Part shown: piece by piece, positions 34,979 to 43,784 of the stretch
How positions within the stretch are numbered: the stretch's first letter is position 1
Layout of the letters: every line of letters begins with the position of its first letter
Source of the DNA: Dermatophilus congolensis
Lineage (GTDB): Bacteria > Actinomycetota > Actinomycetes > Actinomycetales > Dermatophilaceae
Assembly (NCBI GenBank): GCA_030538115.1
Contig: JAUNUP010000003.1
Coordinates: forward strand, 160,771-224,770
Length of the DNA: 64,000 nucleotides
Direction of reading: 5' to 3'
Notes under the pieces: model-generated
What the model saw: the letters and a program-made list of their open reading frames with translations, nothing else
Database searches by the model: none
What the model was told of the DNA's origin: nothing
Translations under genes and position numbers: made by a program

Positions 34979-35929
34979 TCAGCCGTGCAGCGCCGGCGGC
35001 GCGTCTGCGCGGTAGCTCTGCGGGCTCATGCCGCGAGCGGCCTTGAAGGCCTTGGAGAGCGTGGCGCCGTCGGCGTAGCCGACGCGGCGGGCGATCGCGT
35101 CGAGGGTCAGATCCGGGTCGAGCAGCAGGTCGGCGGCACGTGTGAGGCGGCGCTCTTTGAGGTAGGCCATCGGCGGCATCCCGAGCCGGTCGGTGAAGTT
35201 GCGGGCGAGCGCCGCACGCGATTGTCCCGTCTCGGCCGCGAGGCTCGCGACGGTCCACGGCCTGTTCGGCTCCTCGTGCAACAGGCGCACGGCAGGGCCG
35301 ACGACGGGATCGGCGAAGACGGCGTACCAGCCGGGCACCACCGCGTCCGGGGCATGGAACCACGCACGGATGACGAGAACGAGGAGCAGGTCGTACAACT
35401 TGTCGAGAATCGCTTGCTGTCCCGGCTCGTCGCGGCCGATCTCGTCATCGAGCAGCGACACGAGCGGGGAGGAGAACTCCGGGCCCGTCAACACGGTGAT
35501 CGGCGGCACCGCGGCGAGCACGCGCGCGCTGAATTCGCCGATGAACTGATAGCACCCCATGAGTACTCGCGTGTCCCCCGCCGCATCGTTGCCCCAGGTG
35601 CGGGCGCCGAGGGACAAACTCGCACCGAGGTCCGCCCCGTCGGGGGCCGTGCGCCGGCCGCCCGGGCCGCAGACGACCGTGACCGCCTCCCCGGGTTCGC
35701 TGGCCAGCGTGACCGGCTCCGGGCCCTTGACGAGTACGACCGACCCCTCGGGCAACGGCCGCGGGTCACCGTCATCGGGCACGAGCCAGGCCGAACCACG
35801 AGCGAGCGCAAGAAGTCCCAAGGGGGTGTCGTCGGCCATCCGCACCGACCATGGCGGCGACATGCTCATCCGCAGCAGCGAGGTGCCCCGACCTCGCGGC
35901 CCATCGAGCAGCGAGGCCAAGACGTCCAC
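34979..35929 (-). CDS. AraC-family transcriptional regulator
   Basis: Regulator of 316 residues: an N-terminal cupin-type effector domain (about 1-170, AraC_binding-type) and two C-terminal HTH motifs (ASLAAETGQSRAALARNFTD and DAIARRVGYADGATLSKAFK), ending SPQSYRADAPP. Proteins of this layout commonly sit beside NAD(P)-binding oxidoreductases, as here. The GTG start has no strong ribosome site. No operator is evident in the 214-bp gap to 36143. Confidence 0.92.
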   Translation of the reverse strand: MDVLASLLDGPRGRGTSLLRMSMSPPWSVRMADDTPLGLLALARGSAWLVPDDGDPRPLPEGSVVLVKGPEPVTLASEPGEAVTVVCGPGGRRTAPDGADLGASLSLGARTWGNDAAGDTRVLMGCYQFIGEFSARVLAAVPPITVLTGPEFSSPLVSLLDDEIGRDEPGQQAILDKLYDLLLVLVIRAWFHAPDAVVPGWYAVFADPVVGPAVRLLHEEPNRPWTVASLAAETGQSRAALARNFTDRLGMPPMAYLKERRLTRAADLLLDPDLTLDAIARRVGYADGATLSKAFKAARGMSPQSYRADAPPALHG

Positions 35930-36143
35930 GCCGCCAGGGTATTGCCGCGTGGGCCGGGGTTCACTCCGAGATGCCGCCCTGAACCGATGGTGGCGACGAC
36001 CAACGGTCGACTCCCGTCTCCCGACAACTGCCGGCGAGCCCGCTCATTGTCAGTACTTCGGAAAGCCGCTCAGTGTCACCGCGATACGGCCGAATCTTAG
36101 GGGGAGAGCGATGGTTCGCAGGAAACATGAAAGGAGGCGGGTC

Positions 36144-36881
36144 ATGGATCCGTTCGAGAGCGCACGGCGCCAGGGATACGCGGACCTCCCGGTCACGGAG
36201 TCCGCGTGGATCTTCTGCGCCTCCCGACTCGTCGGCCAGGACCCGACGTTCGTTCCGACGCATCAGCACCTGCTGGACACCCATAAACTCGCGACGAGCA
36301 AGAGCTTTCCGAACGGTCCGCTGGCGTTCATGGGTAAGGCCCGTGACGACATCTTCCGCGACAACTACCTCGGCCGCGAACTCCGCTTCGAGCGGGACGG
36401 GCGCCTGATGGCCACGGCGTTCATCGGCATCGGTCACGCCGGCTTCGCCGCGATCGCCGCGTCACGGCACGAGCATGTCGACTCCACCGTGCACGACGTC
36501 CCCCTACCGGCTCACGTGCTCCAGAGCGACGTCGAGGGTTACCTCATCGACATGCTCCTGTGGTCGTGGTCTTTCGCGACGACGATCGGATTCGAGGGCG
36601 AGATCGAGGTGGAGGTGTCGATCTCCGACGAGGTCCCCGGCCATCCGCTCACCCTGTGCCGCGTCGACCCCGACACCGGCGCAGTCGACCTCGCAAACGC
36701 CTACCAGAGCCCGTTCACACCGCATCGCTTCTCGTTGTGGACCCACGAGGATCCCCCGACGGTGCACGAGCGCCTCGCCCACGCGGCCCAGTCGATCGGG
36801 CAGCAGTTCGGCGGCTACGACCTGCAGTACATCATCGCTCCCGACCCCGAACGGCCCACGGACTTCTACCCGACAACCTGA
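36144..36881 (+). CDS. Unknown protein, twin family copy 2
   Basis: Second 245-residue member of the family at 32917; more than half of the positions look identical by eye, with the same length and gapless alignment. Conserved blocks: GYADLPVTESAW, SFPNGPLAF, HVLQSDVEGYLID, SISDEVPGHPLTLCRVDP. It shows no signal peptide, membrane segment or catalytic signature. A strong AAAGGAGG site precedes the ATG. The two copies bracket MarR, SDR and AraC genes, so the family was duplicated locally or moved as a pair. Confidence 0.75.
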   Translation: MDPFESARRQGYADLPVTESAWIFCASRLVGQDPTFVPTHQHLLDTHKLATSKSFPNGPLAFMGKARDDIFRDNYLGRELRFERDGRLMATAFIGIGHAGFAAIAASRHEHVDSTVHDVPLPAHVLQSDVEGYLIDMLLWSWSFATTIGFEGEIEVEVSISDEVPGHPLTLCRVDPDTGAVDLANAYQSPFTPHRFSLWTHEDPPTVHERLAHAAQSIGQQFGGYDLQYIIAPDPERPTDFYPTT

Positions 36882-36954
36882 GCGATTCCGTTCCGGCTGC
36901 GCGCAGCTGGGCATCCAGGTGAGGGATTGAGCGCCGGCGGGATACGGTTTTCCG

Positions 36955-38040
36955 GTGAGCGAGGCAACCGACCGGCAGGGTTTTCACGGCGAGTACAAGG
37001 TGCCGGGCGGCAAGCTCGTCATCGTCGATCTCGATGTCGTCGACGGGAGACTGGCGAACGTGCGCCTGGCGGGCGACTTCTTCCTCGAACCCGACGAGGC
37101 CCTGGAGCTCGCCGACGAGGCGCTCACGGGCATGGCTTCCAGCTCGTCGGCGGCGAACCTCGCGAAGGCGGTGCAGAACGCGTTCGACGCGTCGCCGTAC
37201 GACGTGCAGATGATGGGCCTGACCACCGACGGCATCGGAGTCGCCGTTCGCCGCGCCCTCGGCCACGCCACGAGCTGGGAAGATCACACGTTCGAGGTCA
37301 TCCACGGCGAGCCCCTACCTCCGGCGATGCACGTGGCCCTCGACGAGGTGATGTGCGCCGAGGTCGCGGCCGGTCGCCGCGGGCCGGTGTTCCGGTTCTG
37401 GGAATGGAACTCGCCGCTGGTCGTCATCGGCGCCTTCCAGTCGGTGCGTAACGAGATCGACGCCGAGGCACTCGAACGGCACGGCATGTCGGTGGTGCGC
37501 CGGGTCACGGGCGGCGGGGCCATGTTCATGGAGGCCGGCAACTGCATCACGTACTCGCTGGTCGTGCCCGACTCCCTCGTCGAGGGCATGAGCACCGAGC
37601 AGTCGTACCGCTTTCTCGACGACTGGGTCATCGCCGCCCTCGCGGAGGTCGGAGTCGATGCGTTCTATGTGCCGCTCAACGACATTGCCAGCGACAAGGG
37701 CAAAATCGGCGGCGCTGCACAGAAGCGCTTCAGCAACGGCACGGTGCTGCACCACGTGACCAGCGCCTACGACATCGACGCCGACAAGATGCTCGACGTG
37801 CTCCGCATCGGCCGCGAGAAGATGAGCGACAAGGGCGTGAAGTCGGCGAAGAAGCGCGTAGACCCGATGCGCTCACAAACGGGCATGACCCGCGAGGCGA
37901 TCATCGAATCCTTCCTGCGCACCTTCCACTCCCGCTACGACACGATCGTCTCGGAGTACACCCCCGAAGAACTCGAACAGGCCAAGCACCTGGTCGAAAC
38001 GAAGTTCTCAACCCCGGAGTGGACCTACCGCGTGCCGTAA
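36955..38040 (+). CDS. Lipoate-protein ligase-like protein
   Basis: Biotin/lipoate ligase family protein of 361 residues. Residues 8-90 resemble the accessory domain that follows the catalytic domain in LplA (VPGGKLVIVDLDVVDGRLAN), here placed first. The catalytic domain follows: GPVFRFWEWNSPLVVIGAFQ, RRVTGGGAMFMEAGN (variant of RRxSGGGAVYHD) and the active Lys in DKGKIGGAAQKR. It would attach lipoate or a related acid to E2 or GcvH. The GTG start has no ribosome site. No lipoyl enzyme is adjacent. Confidence 0.82.
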   Translation: MSEATDRQGFHGEYKVPGGKLVIVDLDVVDGRLANVRLAGDFFLEPDEALELADEALTGMASSSSAANLAKAVQNAFDASPYDVQMMGLTTDGIGVAVRRALGHATSWEDHTFEVIHGEPLPPAMHVALDEVMCAEVAAGRRGPVFRFWEWNSPLVVIGAFQSVRNEIDAEALERHGMSVVRRVTGGGAMFMEAGNCITYSLVVPDSLVEGMSTEQSYRFLDDWVIAALAEVGVDAFYVPLNDIASDKGKIGGAAQKRFSNGTVLHHVTSAYDIDADKMLDVLRIGREKMSDKGVKSAKKRVDPMRSQTGMTREAIIESFLRTFHSRYDTIVSEYTPEELEQAKHLVETKFSTPEWTYRVP

Positions 38041-38229
38041 CGCGGCTCTGCCTCCCGGGTGACAACGAGCTCGGGACGCGGCCTCAATTGGGCGGAAACC
38101 ACCTGCCACCTCCCGAATCTGGCTGCGCGGCTGTCCGCTCGGCGCCATCCGTCAGGCTGCCCGCAACCCCGTAACGAACGTTGAGGGCGTACTGGCGACA
38201 AGACGCTCGCCGATTGGCAGGCTGTCGTC

Positions 38230-39939
38230 ATGTCCCGCTCACGGAAGACACCCGATCCGAACGACGCACCGGCCGAGGATCTCGCCAAGGCGGTGTTCGA
38301 GCACCTGCTTGCTCTGCACGACGGTGATCCGGTGGCGGTGCTGCGGGCAATGAACGAGCCCGGCGGCTACATCGAGCAGATCCTGGGCGCGGCCGGCGAG
38401 CCGGGGCAGGCGTTCGGTCTGGGTGTGGGCGGTTCGCCGGCGGGGTCGTACCGCCCGGCTGCGCGGAGCAAGCCCGAGTTCACCCTCGCCGACGCACCCC
38501 AGCAGGTCGCCACCCTGCGCGTGCGCATCGACATCGACGAGGCGCGCCCACCGATCTGGAGACGCCTCGAGCTCGCCGGCGACCTCACTCTCTCGGAACT
38601 CCACCTCGTCATCCAGGAGGTCTTCGCCTGGGAGGACTACCACCTCCACATGTTCATGCCTGAGATCAACGGTGCCAGGAATCTGCGTGCTCGGTCGTTC
38701 TCCAACGAGGGGGTCGACCACTTCGACGATGTCGAAGAGGAGCGGATGCCCGACGAAAGCGTCGTGCGGCTCGACCAGGTCGTCCAGGCACCTGGCGATC
38801 GACTGTTCTACGAGTACGACCTCGGTGACGGTTGGCGGCACACGCTCAAGGTCGAGAAGGTCTTGAACCGTCGCGAGGGCGAGCCGAGGGCGGTGTGTCT
38901 GGCCGGCCGCCGAGCCGGGCCGCCCGAGGACTCCGGAGGGATCTGGCAGTACAACGAGATCGTGGCCGCAATGGCCGGCGAGGAGAGCGAGCTCGACGAG
39001 TCCCAGATGGCCGAATTACTCGAGTGGCTCGGTGACTTCGACCCCGTCGACCCGCAACTCGATGACCTCGACCTCGACGGTCTGCTGACCATGCACGCCG
39101 TCGCCTCCGTCGTCGCTCCGCAGCTCCTCGACAATCCGAGGCTGTCGACTCACGCCAGGGAGCTGGTCGCCAGGGCGGAAGACGCGGGCGTTCTGACTCT
39201 CGTGGCCCCACTGTTCGCCGCGGCGGAGCTGCACCTGACGGCCGATCCGCCCTCAGCGGCATTAGCGTCGGTTCTGGCGGGGCTGACCGACCGGGAGGCG
39301 GAAGCTGCGATCACCCCGTGGCGCATGTTCCTCGCCGAGATCGGGCCTGACGGCGCGGAGCTGACCGCCGCCGGCAACCTCCGCCCCGCCATGGTGGAGA
39401 CCCTGTTCACCGCGCTTGACGCGGACGAGGATGACAGGTGGGGCGGCAACCGCTTCCGCGAAGACCAGACGCTGCCGGTGGCAAACCTGCGGCAGGCGGC
39501 GATGGCGATCGGGCTCGTCCGTAAGAACAAGGGGCGGCTCCTGCCCACGAAGGCGGTGACCGACACCAACGATCCGATCCATCTGTGGCGCCAGGTCGCA
39601 ACCAACCTCACCCGAGCCCGTGACGAATACCACCGACACTGCGCCGTGCTCGCCCTGCTCTTCATCGCCTCAGCACCCAGGAACGATGACATCGCCGGGG
39701 CGACCGTGCCGGGTGCGGGCCGCCCGTCTCCGATTCAAGAGGCGTTCCGAGACGTCGCGCCCGACATGCTCGGCTACCTCGGGTGGCGACGTGGCGCCGC
39801 GATCCCGGACGGGTGGCACGCGTGGCATTCGAGCGCGACCGTGTGGACCGCGTTCGACCATCCCGCCTGCATCACCAGCGAGGGCGTCGTGACCCCAGCC
39901 GGCCGCCGCCTCGCGAGGGCCGCACTTCTCAGTGGCTGA
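38230..39939 (+). CDS. Plasmid pRiA4b ORF-3 family protein
   Basis: Protein of 569 residues. Residues 95-265 match the pRiA4b ORF-3-like domain: LRVRIDIDEARPPIWRRLEL, LSELHLVIQEVFAWEDYHLH, YEYDLGDGWRHTLKVEKVL, PPEDSGGIWQYNEI and an acidic tail. The following 300 residues are mostly helical and unassigned. The function is unknown; such genes occur on plasmids and accessory DNA. ATG 38230 is preceded by a weak GGCAGG. A large hairpin begins 11 bp after the stop. The 189-bp gap upstream shows nothing. Confidence 0.85.
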   Translation: MSRSRKTPDPNDAPAEDLAKAVFEHLLALHDGDPVAVLRAMNEPGGYIEQILGAAGEPGQAFGLGVGGSPAGSYRPAARSKPEFTLADAPQQVATLRVRIDIDEARPPIWRRLELAGDLTLSELHLVIQEVFAWEDYHLHMFMPEINGARNLRARSFSNEGVDHFDDVEEERMPDESVVRLDQVVQAPGDRLFYEYDLGDGWRHTLKVEKVLNRREGEPRAVCLAGRRAGPPEDSGGIWQYNEIVAAMAGEESELDESQMAELLEWLGDFDPVDPQLDDLDLDGLLTMHAVASVVAPQLLDNPRLSTHARELVARAEDAGVLTLVAPLFAAAELHLTADPPSAALASVLAGLTDREAEAAITPWRMFLAEIGPDGAELTAAGNLRPAMVETLFTALDADEDDRWGGNRFREDQTLPVANLRQAAMAIGLVRKNKGRLLPTKAVTDTNDPIHLWRQVATNLTRARDEYHRHCAVLALLFIASAPRNDDIAGATVPGAGRPSPIQEAFRDVAPDMLGYLGWRRGAAIPDGWHAWHSSATVWTAFDHPACITSEGVVTPAGRRLARAALLSG

Positions 39940-39949
39940 AAGGTGGCGA

Positions 39950-40031
39950 CCTGAGAGATGCATTTCTCGGGCACGCGCGCACGTTTACCTAGGTCTTTGT
40001 GCGAAGCATCGCGAGAAATGCATCTCTCAGG
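39950..40031. repeat. 20-bp perfect inverted repeat with self-palindromic arms
   Basis: CCTGAGAGATGCATTTCTCG (39950-39969) is exactly complementary to 40012-40031; the loop is 42 nt. Partial pairing continues outward (GGTGGCGA versus TTGCTACC). Each arm is itself nearly palindromic around ATGCAT. It lies between convergent genes, next to a TauE gene fragment. It could be a terminator or the scar of a mobile element. Confidence 0.8.
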
Positions 40032-40037
40032 TTGCTA

Positions 40038-40163
40038 CCTCGAGATGACCGGGCCCCGAGCGCCAATCGTTGCCACCCAGAGGACGACGCAGGACGCCAG
40101 CAACGGCACCCCGAACGGAGCCTGGGCGCGGTTCACCGACAGTCGGTATCGCACGATCCGGCA
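40038..40163 (-). pseudogene. Fragment of a second TauE/SafE carrier
   Basis: A frame on the minus strand reads IVRYRLSVNRAQAPFGVPLL, then a few residues later VATIGARG. This aligns with IVLYRLSVNWAQAPFVATLQ of the intact carrier at 41091-41816 (its central loop and next helix). Only about 40 codons survive. It is separated from the intact gene by the HepT/MntA operon. Confidence 0.65.
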
Positions 40164-40203
40164 CGTGAAGACCGAGGTGTAGGAGTGGTGTCCCTCTGCG
40201 CGG

Positions 40204-40641
40204 CTACGGCTGCTGCCGCAGCCAGCGGGCGACGCTCGACACGTATTCTCCGTAGTCGTCGCGCGCCTTTGGGACTGCAGCAGCCACGAGCTCCAGGTTC
40301 GTGTCGACGTATTCATGAACGAGCACGTTCCGAAGGCCCACAGAAGGTTTGAGGCGCTCCACGAGGTCCACGCTCACCAGACCGAGACGCGCTGCGGCGT
40401 CGAAGGATTCTCGGTATTCAGTGATGACTGCACCATCGAGGCTCACGGCGGCATGCGTGTTGATGTCGACTGCCAGGTCGATGAGCTGCGTGAGGATGCG
40501 TTCGATGGCCCGTCGCGTGATGCGGTCGTCGTGCAGCCGACGCATATCGACCTCCCCGATGGTCGACAGGTCGTCGAGCATCTCGCTCATGAGGGCGAGC
40601 CGCCGAACGACGACTTGATTCGTGAACGCTCGGGGGCTCAT
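40204..40641 (-). CDS. hepT: HepT-like toxin (DUF86)
   Basis: HEPN RNase-type toxin of 145 residues. It is all-helical with the diagnostic R-x4-H-x-Y motif, seen as RNVLVHEY near 111-118, where Arg and His form the RNase site. Start 40641 overlaps the stop of the nucleotidyltransferase gene by 4 bp. In this system the MNT partner neutralises HepT by adenylylating the motif's Tyr. The locus appears intact. A decayed relative is at 61.9-62.5 kb. Confidence 0.88.
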   Translation of the reverse strand: MSPRAFTNQVVVRRLALMSEMLDDLSTIGEVDMRRLHDDRITRRAIERILTQLIDLAVDINTHAAVSLDGAVITEYRESFDAAARLGLVSVDLVERLKPSVGLRNVLVHEYVDTNLELVAAAVPKARDDYGEYVSSVARWLRQQP

Positions 40642-41048
40642 TTCGCCAGCACCTCCAGGGCTCGGTCGCGGAGCCATTGCGTGTCGCAGAAGGCACGAAA
40701 GGCCGCGAGCTGGGCTTCCGCGTAGTCCCCGGGGGCTGCCTCGTACAGCACTTCGACACCATGCAGGCCTGCGAATCTCGCCACGGAGTCGGCCGCGTCC
40801 AGATCCATCACATCCAGGGAGTCTCCGTACCGCTCACCCAGTGCGTTGACGATGTCGAGGTGACTCACGTGTGGCCGGTCGCGGTCACGCTGATAGGCGA
40901 GGTCTACGTCGCGGGCGGTCGACGGGTCTCGGACGGCGCTGCCAAACATCGTCAGCAGCTTCAGCCCAAGGTCGCGGCACAGCTGGGCCAGCGACTCGTC
41001 AGCCACGCCCTGTGTGAGCTGCGCCACCGCCCGCTCGACAGCATCCAT
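40638..41048 (-). CDS. mntA: MntA-like antitoxin nucleotidyltransferase
   Basis: Minimal nucleotidyltransferase of 136 residues: TMFGSAVRDPSTARDVDLAY carries the GS-x9-D-V-D metal-binding motif. The C-terminal half is helical. MntA proteins transfer AMP to HepT. It is upstream of and overlapping the hepT gene, the usual order. It is 42 bp downstream of the TauE carrier gene on the same strand and may share its transcript. Confidence 0.88.
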   Translation of the reverse strand: MDAVERAVAQLTQGVADESLAQLCRDLGLKLLTMFGSAVRDPSTARDVDLAYQRDRDRPHVSHLDIVNALGERYGDSLDVMDLDAADSVARFAGLHGVEVLYEAAPGDYAEAQLAAFRAFCDTQWLRDRALEVLAK

Positions 41049-41090
41049 GCCTTCAGGCTATCGGCTGCTCCGCGCACTGCCGAGACGCCG

Positions 41091-41816
41091 CTACAGGGAG
41101 GCGATGCCCTTGATGACCGTGGCGACTCCGCCGAGCATCGCGACTGCCACTGTGAGCAGGCGCGCGATGCGTTCGGGCACCAGCCGCGCGAGCACCTCAC
41201 CGGTGACGAGACCCGCGACGAGAGCCGCCGCGATCACACCCCACGTGACGGCCGAGAGATCGGGCACCCCGCGAGCCGCGACCGTGGCACCCGACAGGGC
41301 GACGAAATACACCTGCAGCGTCGCCACGAACGGCGCTTGGGCCCAGTTGACGGAGAGGCGATAGAGCACGATCGCGGGCCCGCCGAGTCCGGCGATCATG
41401 TTCATGAAACCCGACAGAAACCCCGCCCCCGTGGCTCCGGCGCGGCCCTTGAAGACCCTCGCCCGCTCGGAGGCGATGGTGGCCAGCAGAGCGATGATCA
41501 CCATCGTCCCCACGAGGATCTGCAGCACCGAGCCAGGCAGCGCTCGCACGAGCCACAGGCCCGGCACCATGCCGACGAGCGCGGCCGGCAGGATCCAGGC
41601 GAGGGTCCGCCACTCCACGTCACGCCACACACTCACCAGGAGCAGGGCAGACACGGCCATGCCGTTCACCTGCGTGAGTGTCACGCCGTCGTTCGGACCC
41701 AGCAAGAGCACGAGCAGCGGGGAGGCGACGAGCGCGAACCCCATCCCCGTCAGACGCTGCGCCGACGCCCCCGCCAGCACGGCCAACGCCACAAGAACCA
41801 AAGCACCGATCGACAC
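41091..41816 (-). CDS. TSUP (TauE/SafE) family permease
   Basis: Membrane protein of 241 residues with about eight hydrophobic segments: an N-terminal half (GMGFALVASPLLVLLLGPND) and a C-terminal half (AGFLSGFMNMIAGLGGPAIV), the duplicated pattern of sulfite/taurine exporters. The substrate is probably an organic or inorganic sulfur anion. The first gene of a possible three-gene strand with mntA and hepT. No ribosome site is obvious. A 40-codon fragment of a paralogue lies beyond hepT. Confidence 0.88.
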   Translation of the reverse strand: MSIGALVLVALAVLAGASAQRLTGMGFALVASPLLVLLLGPNDGVTLTQVNGMAVSALLLVSVWRDVEWRTLAWILPAALVGMVPGLWLVRALPGSVLQILVGTMVIIALLATIASERARVFKGRAGATGAGFLSGFMNMIAGLGGPAIVLYRLSVNWAQAPFVATLQVYFVALSGATVAARGVPDLSAVTWGVIAAALVAGLVTGEVLARLVPERIARLLTVAVAMLGGVATVIKGIASL

Positions 41817-41968
41817 CCCGGCAGCATCGCAAACCCAGACCGCACCGCGTCACGCCAGACACGGAGAAGGGCACGCGCCTCACTGCTTGCCGGCATCTGA
41901 GCCGCCGCGCGACGCGGCGTGAAGCACCTGGGCCGAAGCTGGCCTCGACGGGGGCCTAGCCGTTTGAG

Positions 41969-41982
41969 TAAGGCAAGCCTAA
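41969..41982. promoter_or_regulatory. DtxR/IdeR-like iron box
   Basis: TAAGGCAAGCCTAA resembles actinobacterial iron-box half-sites (imperfect palindrome). It ends 9 bp before the cupin GTG, so it would overlap the transcript start. An iron link is tentative. Confidence 0.35.
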
Positions 41983-41991
41983 ACTCCCTGC

Positions 41992-42474
41992 GTGACCCAG
42001 GAGTGGTTCGGTCAACCCGGCGGCATCCTGATGAGGTTTCTCACGACCGGAGCCGACACCGGTGGCGCGTATTTCGAGTTCGAGAGTGTGATCTCCCCCG
42101 GGGCCCCTGGCCCACCTCCGCACCTGCATCGCGTCGAGAGCGAGGCGTTCTCGGTTACGGAGGGCGTGCTCTCGGTGCGTCACGGAGCCGAGTGGCATGA
42201 ACTCGGGCGCGGCACCTCTCACACGGTTCCGCCCAACGTCGTGCACGCGTTCGCAAACAGAGGCACCAGCGACGTCCGCGTCGTCACGCGCGAGACCCCC
42301 GCCGGCCAGCTGCAGGAGCAGCTGCTCGTGTTCGCGGAGGCCGGCCGCATCCCACCGTTGCTGCAACTGGCGGCGGTGAACTCACGCCACGACTTCACCT
42401 TCCGCTCGCCGGCGTACCGGCCCCTGTGCAGGCGGTCATGTGGCGCGGGCTGGCCCGCCTCGCCCACCTCGTAG
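41992..42474 (+). CDS. Cupin-domain protein
   Basis: Small cupin of 160 residues. Cupin motif 1 appears as PPHLHRVESEAFSVTEGVLS (H-x-H and later E) and motif 2 as VPPNVVHAFANRG. It could be a metal-dependent dioxygenase/isomerase or a binding protein; the reaction is unknown. The GTG at 41992 has no ribosome site and may be leaderless; an ATG at 42031 is an alternative. A possible iron box lies just upstream. Confidence 0.78.
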   Translation: MTQEWFGQPGGILMRFLTTGADTGGAYFEFESVISPGAPGPPPHLHRVESEAFSVTEGVLSVRHGAEWHELGRGTSHTVPPNVVHAFANRGTSDVRVVTRETPAGQLQEQLLVFAEAGRIPPLLQLAAVNSRHDFTFRSPAYRPLCRRSCGAGWPASPTS

Positions 42475-42545
42475 GCCGCGCCCAGCCCTGACCGACCGGC
42501 CTGCGCGCAAAACCGTGATCGGCGGGTGGCGACGCCCCGCGCGCG

Positions 42546-43037
42546 TCACGACACACTCTCGGCCGCGGTGGCGACACGCTCCATCCGTTCGAGGGTCTCG
42601 ATCATGCCGGTGCGCAGCCAACCGGCGACGTCTGTGTTGCGCAGCAGGGTGCCGATGACGAACCAGCCCACCGGGCTGATCGGCTTGACCACCTCGTACG
42701 ACTCCGTCACCTCGGTACCGCCGTCGACCGGCGAGAAGCGATACCGCCACGCCAGGGTGCCTGCGATGCGCTCGGTGCGTTGCCAGGCGATCTCGCGGTG
42801 CGGCTCCACGACCGTGAAGACCGGGCTGTTGTGCCACTTGCCACGACCTCGGTCGGTGTTCCACGCCTTGAATCGCGCACCCACCGCGGCCTCCGTGGCT
42901 CCGTCGAGCCACTCGACCCGCGACAGATAGGGAGACAGCTCCGGCATGCGACGAGGATCGGCGACGAGAGGCCACAGCACCTCGGGCGGGGCGGGGATGA
43001 CCCTGCTGACCTGGTCATTGCTCAGTATCTGACGCAT
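42546..43037 (-). CDS. SRPBCC family protein
   Basis: Polyketide-cyclase/START-like ligand-binding protein of 163 residues: VIPAPPEVLWPLVADPRRMP at the start, central WNTDRGRGKWHN and VVEPHREIAWQR, then a long C-terminal helix GTLLRNTDVAGWLRTGMIE. It would bind a hydrophobic ligand. The start at 43037 follows AAGGAGG and overlaps the end of the tetR gene by 23 bp, so the two are coupled and TetR control is likely. Confidence 0.85.
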   Translation of the reverse strand: MRQILSNDQVSRVIPAPPEVLWPLVADPRRMPELSPYLSRVEWLDGATEAAVGARFKAWNTDRGRGKWHNSPVFTVVEPHREIAWQRTERIAGTLAWRYRFSPVDGGTEVTESYEVVKPISPVGWFVIGTLLRNTDVAGWLRTGMIETLERMERVATAAESVS

Positions 43038-43674
43038 CGTGACCTCCTTGGATTCGGTAGTGGGCGAGAAGCGCCCGCACGACCTGCGGGGTGTGTCGAC
43101 TGAAACGGCCGGAGGCGAACCGTGCGTTGGGTTCGTTCGCCAGCTGCTGGGAGACGATTCCGCTCACGACGATCGTGTAGAGGGCTACGAACTCGTCGAT
43201 GTCGATGTCGGGCCGCAGGCTGCCGTGCTCGATCGCCGCAGCAACCACCGACTGCAACTCGGTGAGGGTCTCTCGCGCGGAGGCGTACGCCTGCGGCGAC
43301 GGCGCGTAGCCCGGCACGGGGCGCCAGAAGATGAGCTGCGCGAGCGCGGGGTTCTTCATGCTCCACCCCACCGTCGCCTCGGCGCCCGCGACGAGGCGGG
43401 CCTCGTCGTCGAGCCGGGCGGTGGCCTTGCGGACGGCTTCGAGGTGCTCGCCGTTCGCCCGCTCGAACAACGCGTCGTAGATGCCGTGCAAGGAGTCGAA
43501 GTACTTGTACAGCGACGGCGGACGCATACCCATCCGCCGCGCCACCTCTGAGACCGACAGGCCACCAACGCCGTCGGCCGTCATGATGTCGATCGCGTGA
43601 CCCAGCGCCTCGTCGATGGTCGCAGCCCGCTGCCTGGCCCTACGATCCGGCGCTTGGCTAATACCTGTAGCCAT
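43015..43674 (-). CDS. TetR-family transcriptional regulator
   Basis: TetR protein of 219 residues. N-terminal HTH: GLSVSEVARRMGMRPPSLYKYFDSL (positions about 38-62 carry the motif). The rest is the helical ligand-binding domain. The ATG at 43674 abuts a GACAGT/ACTGTC palindrome, a likely autoregulatory operator. It is first in an operon with the SRPBCC gene. The inducer is unknown, perhaps the SRPBCC ligand. Confidence 0.9.
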   Translation of the reverse strand: MATGISQAPDRRARQRAATIDEALGHAIDIMTADGVGGLSVSEVARRMGMRPPSLYKYFDSLHGIYDALFERANGEHLEAVRKATARLDDEARLVAGAEATVGWSMKNPALAQLIFWRPVPGYAPSPQAYASARETLTELQSVVAAAIEHGSLRPDIDIDEFVALYTIVVSGIVSQQLANEPNARFASGRFSRHTPQVVRALLAHYRIQGGHDASDTEQ

Positions 43675-43677
43675 AGC

Positions 43678-43694
43678 GACAGTATGAAACTGTC
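43678..43694. promoter_or_regulatory. TetR-type operator
   Basis: GACAGT-ATGAA-ACTGTC, perfect 6-bp arms, 3 bp upstream of the tetR ATG. It would overlap the promoter or the transcript start. Confidence 0.65.
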
Positions 43695-43784
43695 CGTCGG
43701 TAACGTCAACGGTCGACGGTCTCGGGGACGCACGTTCCGACCGACGCCTGGCACCTGTGACGCACCACAGCACCGGGCGAGGCG

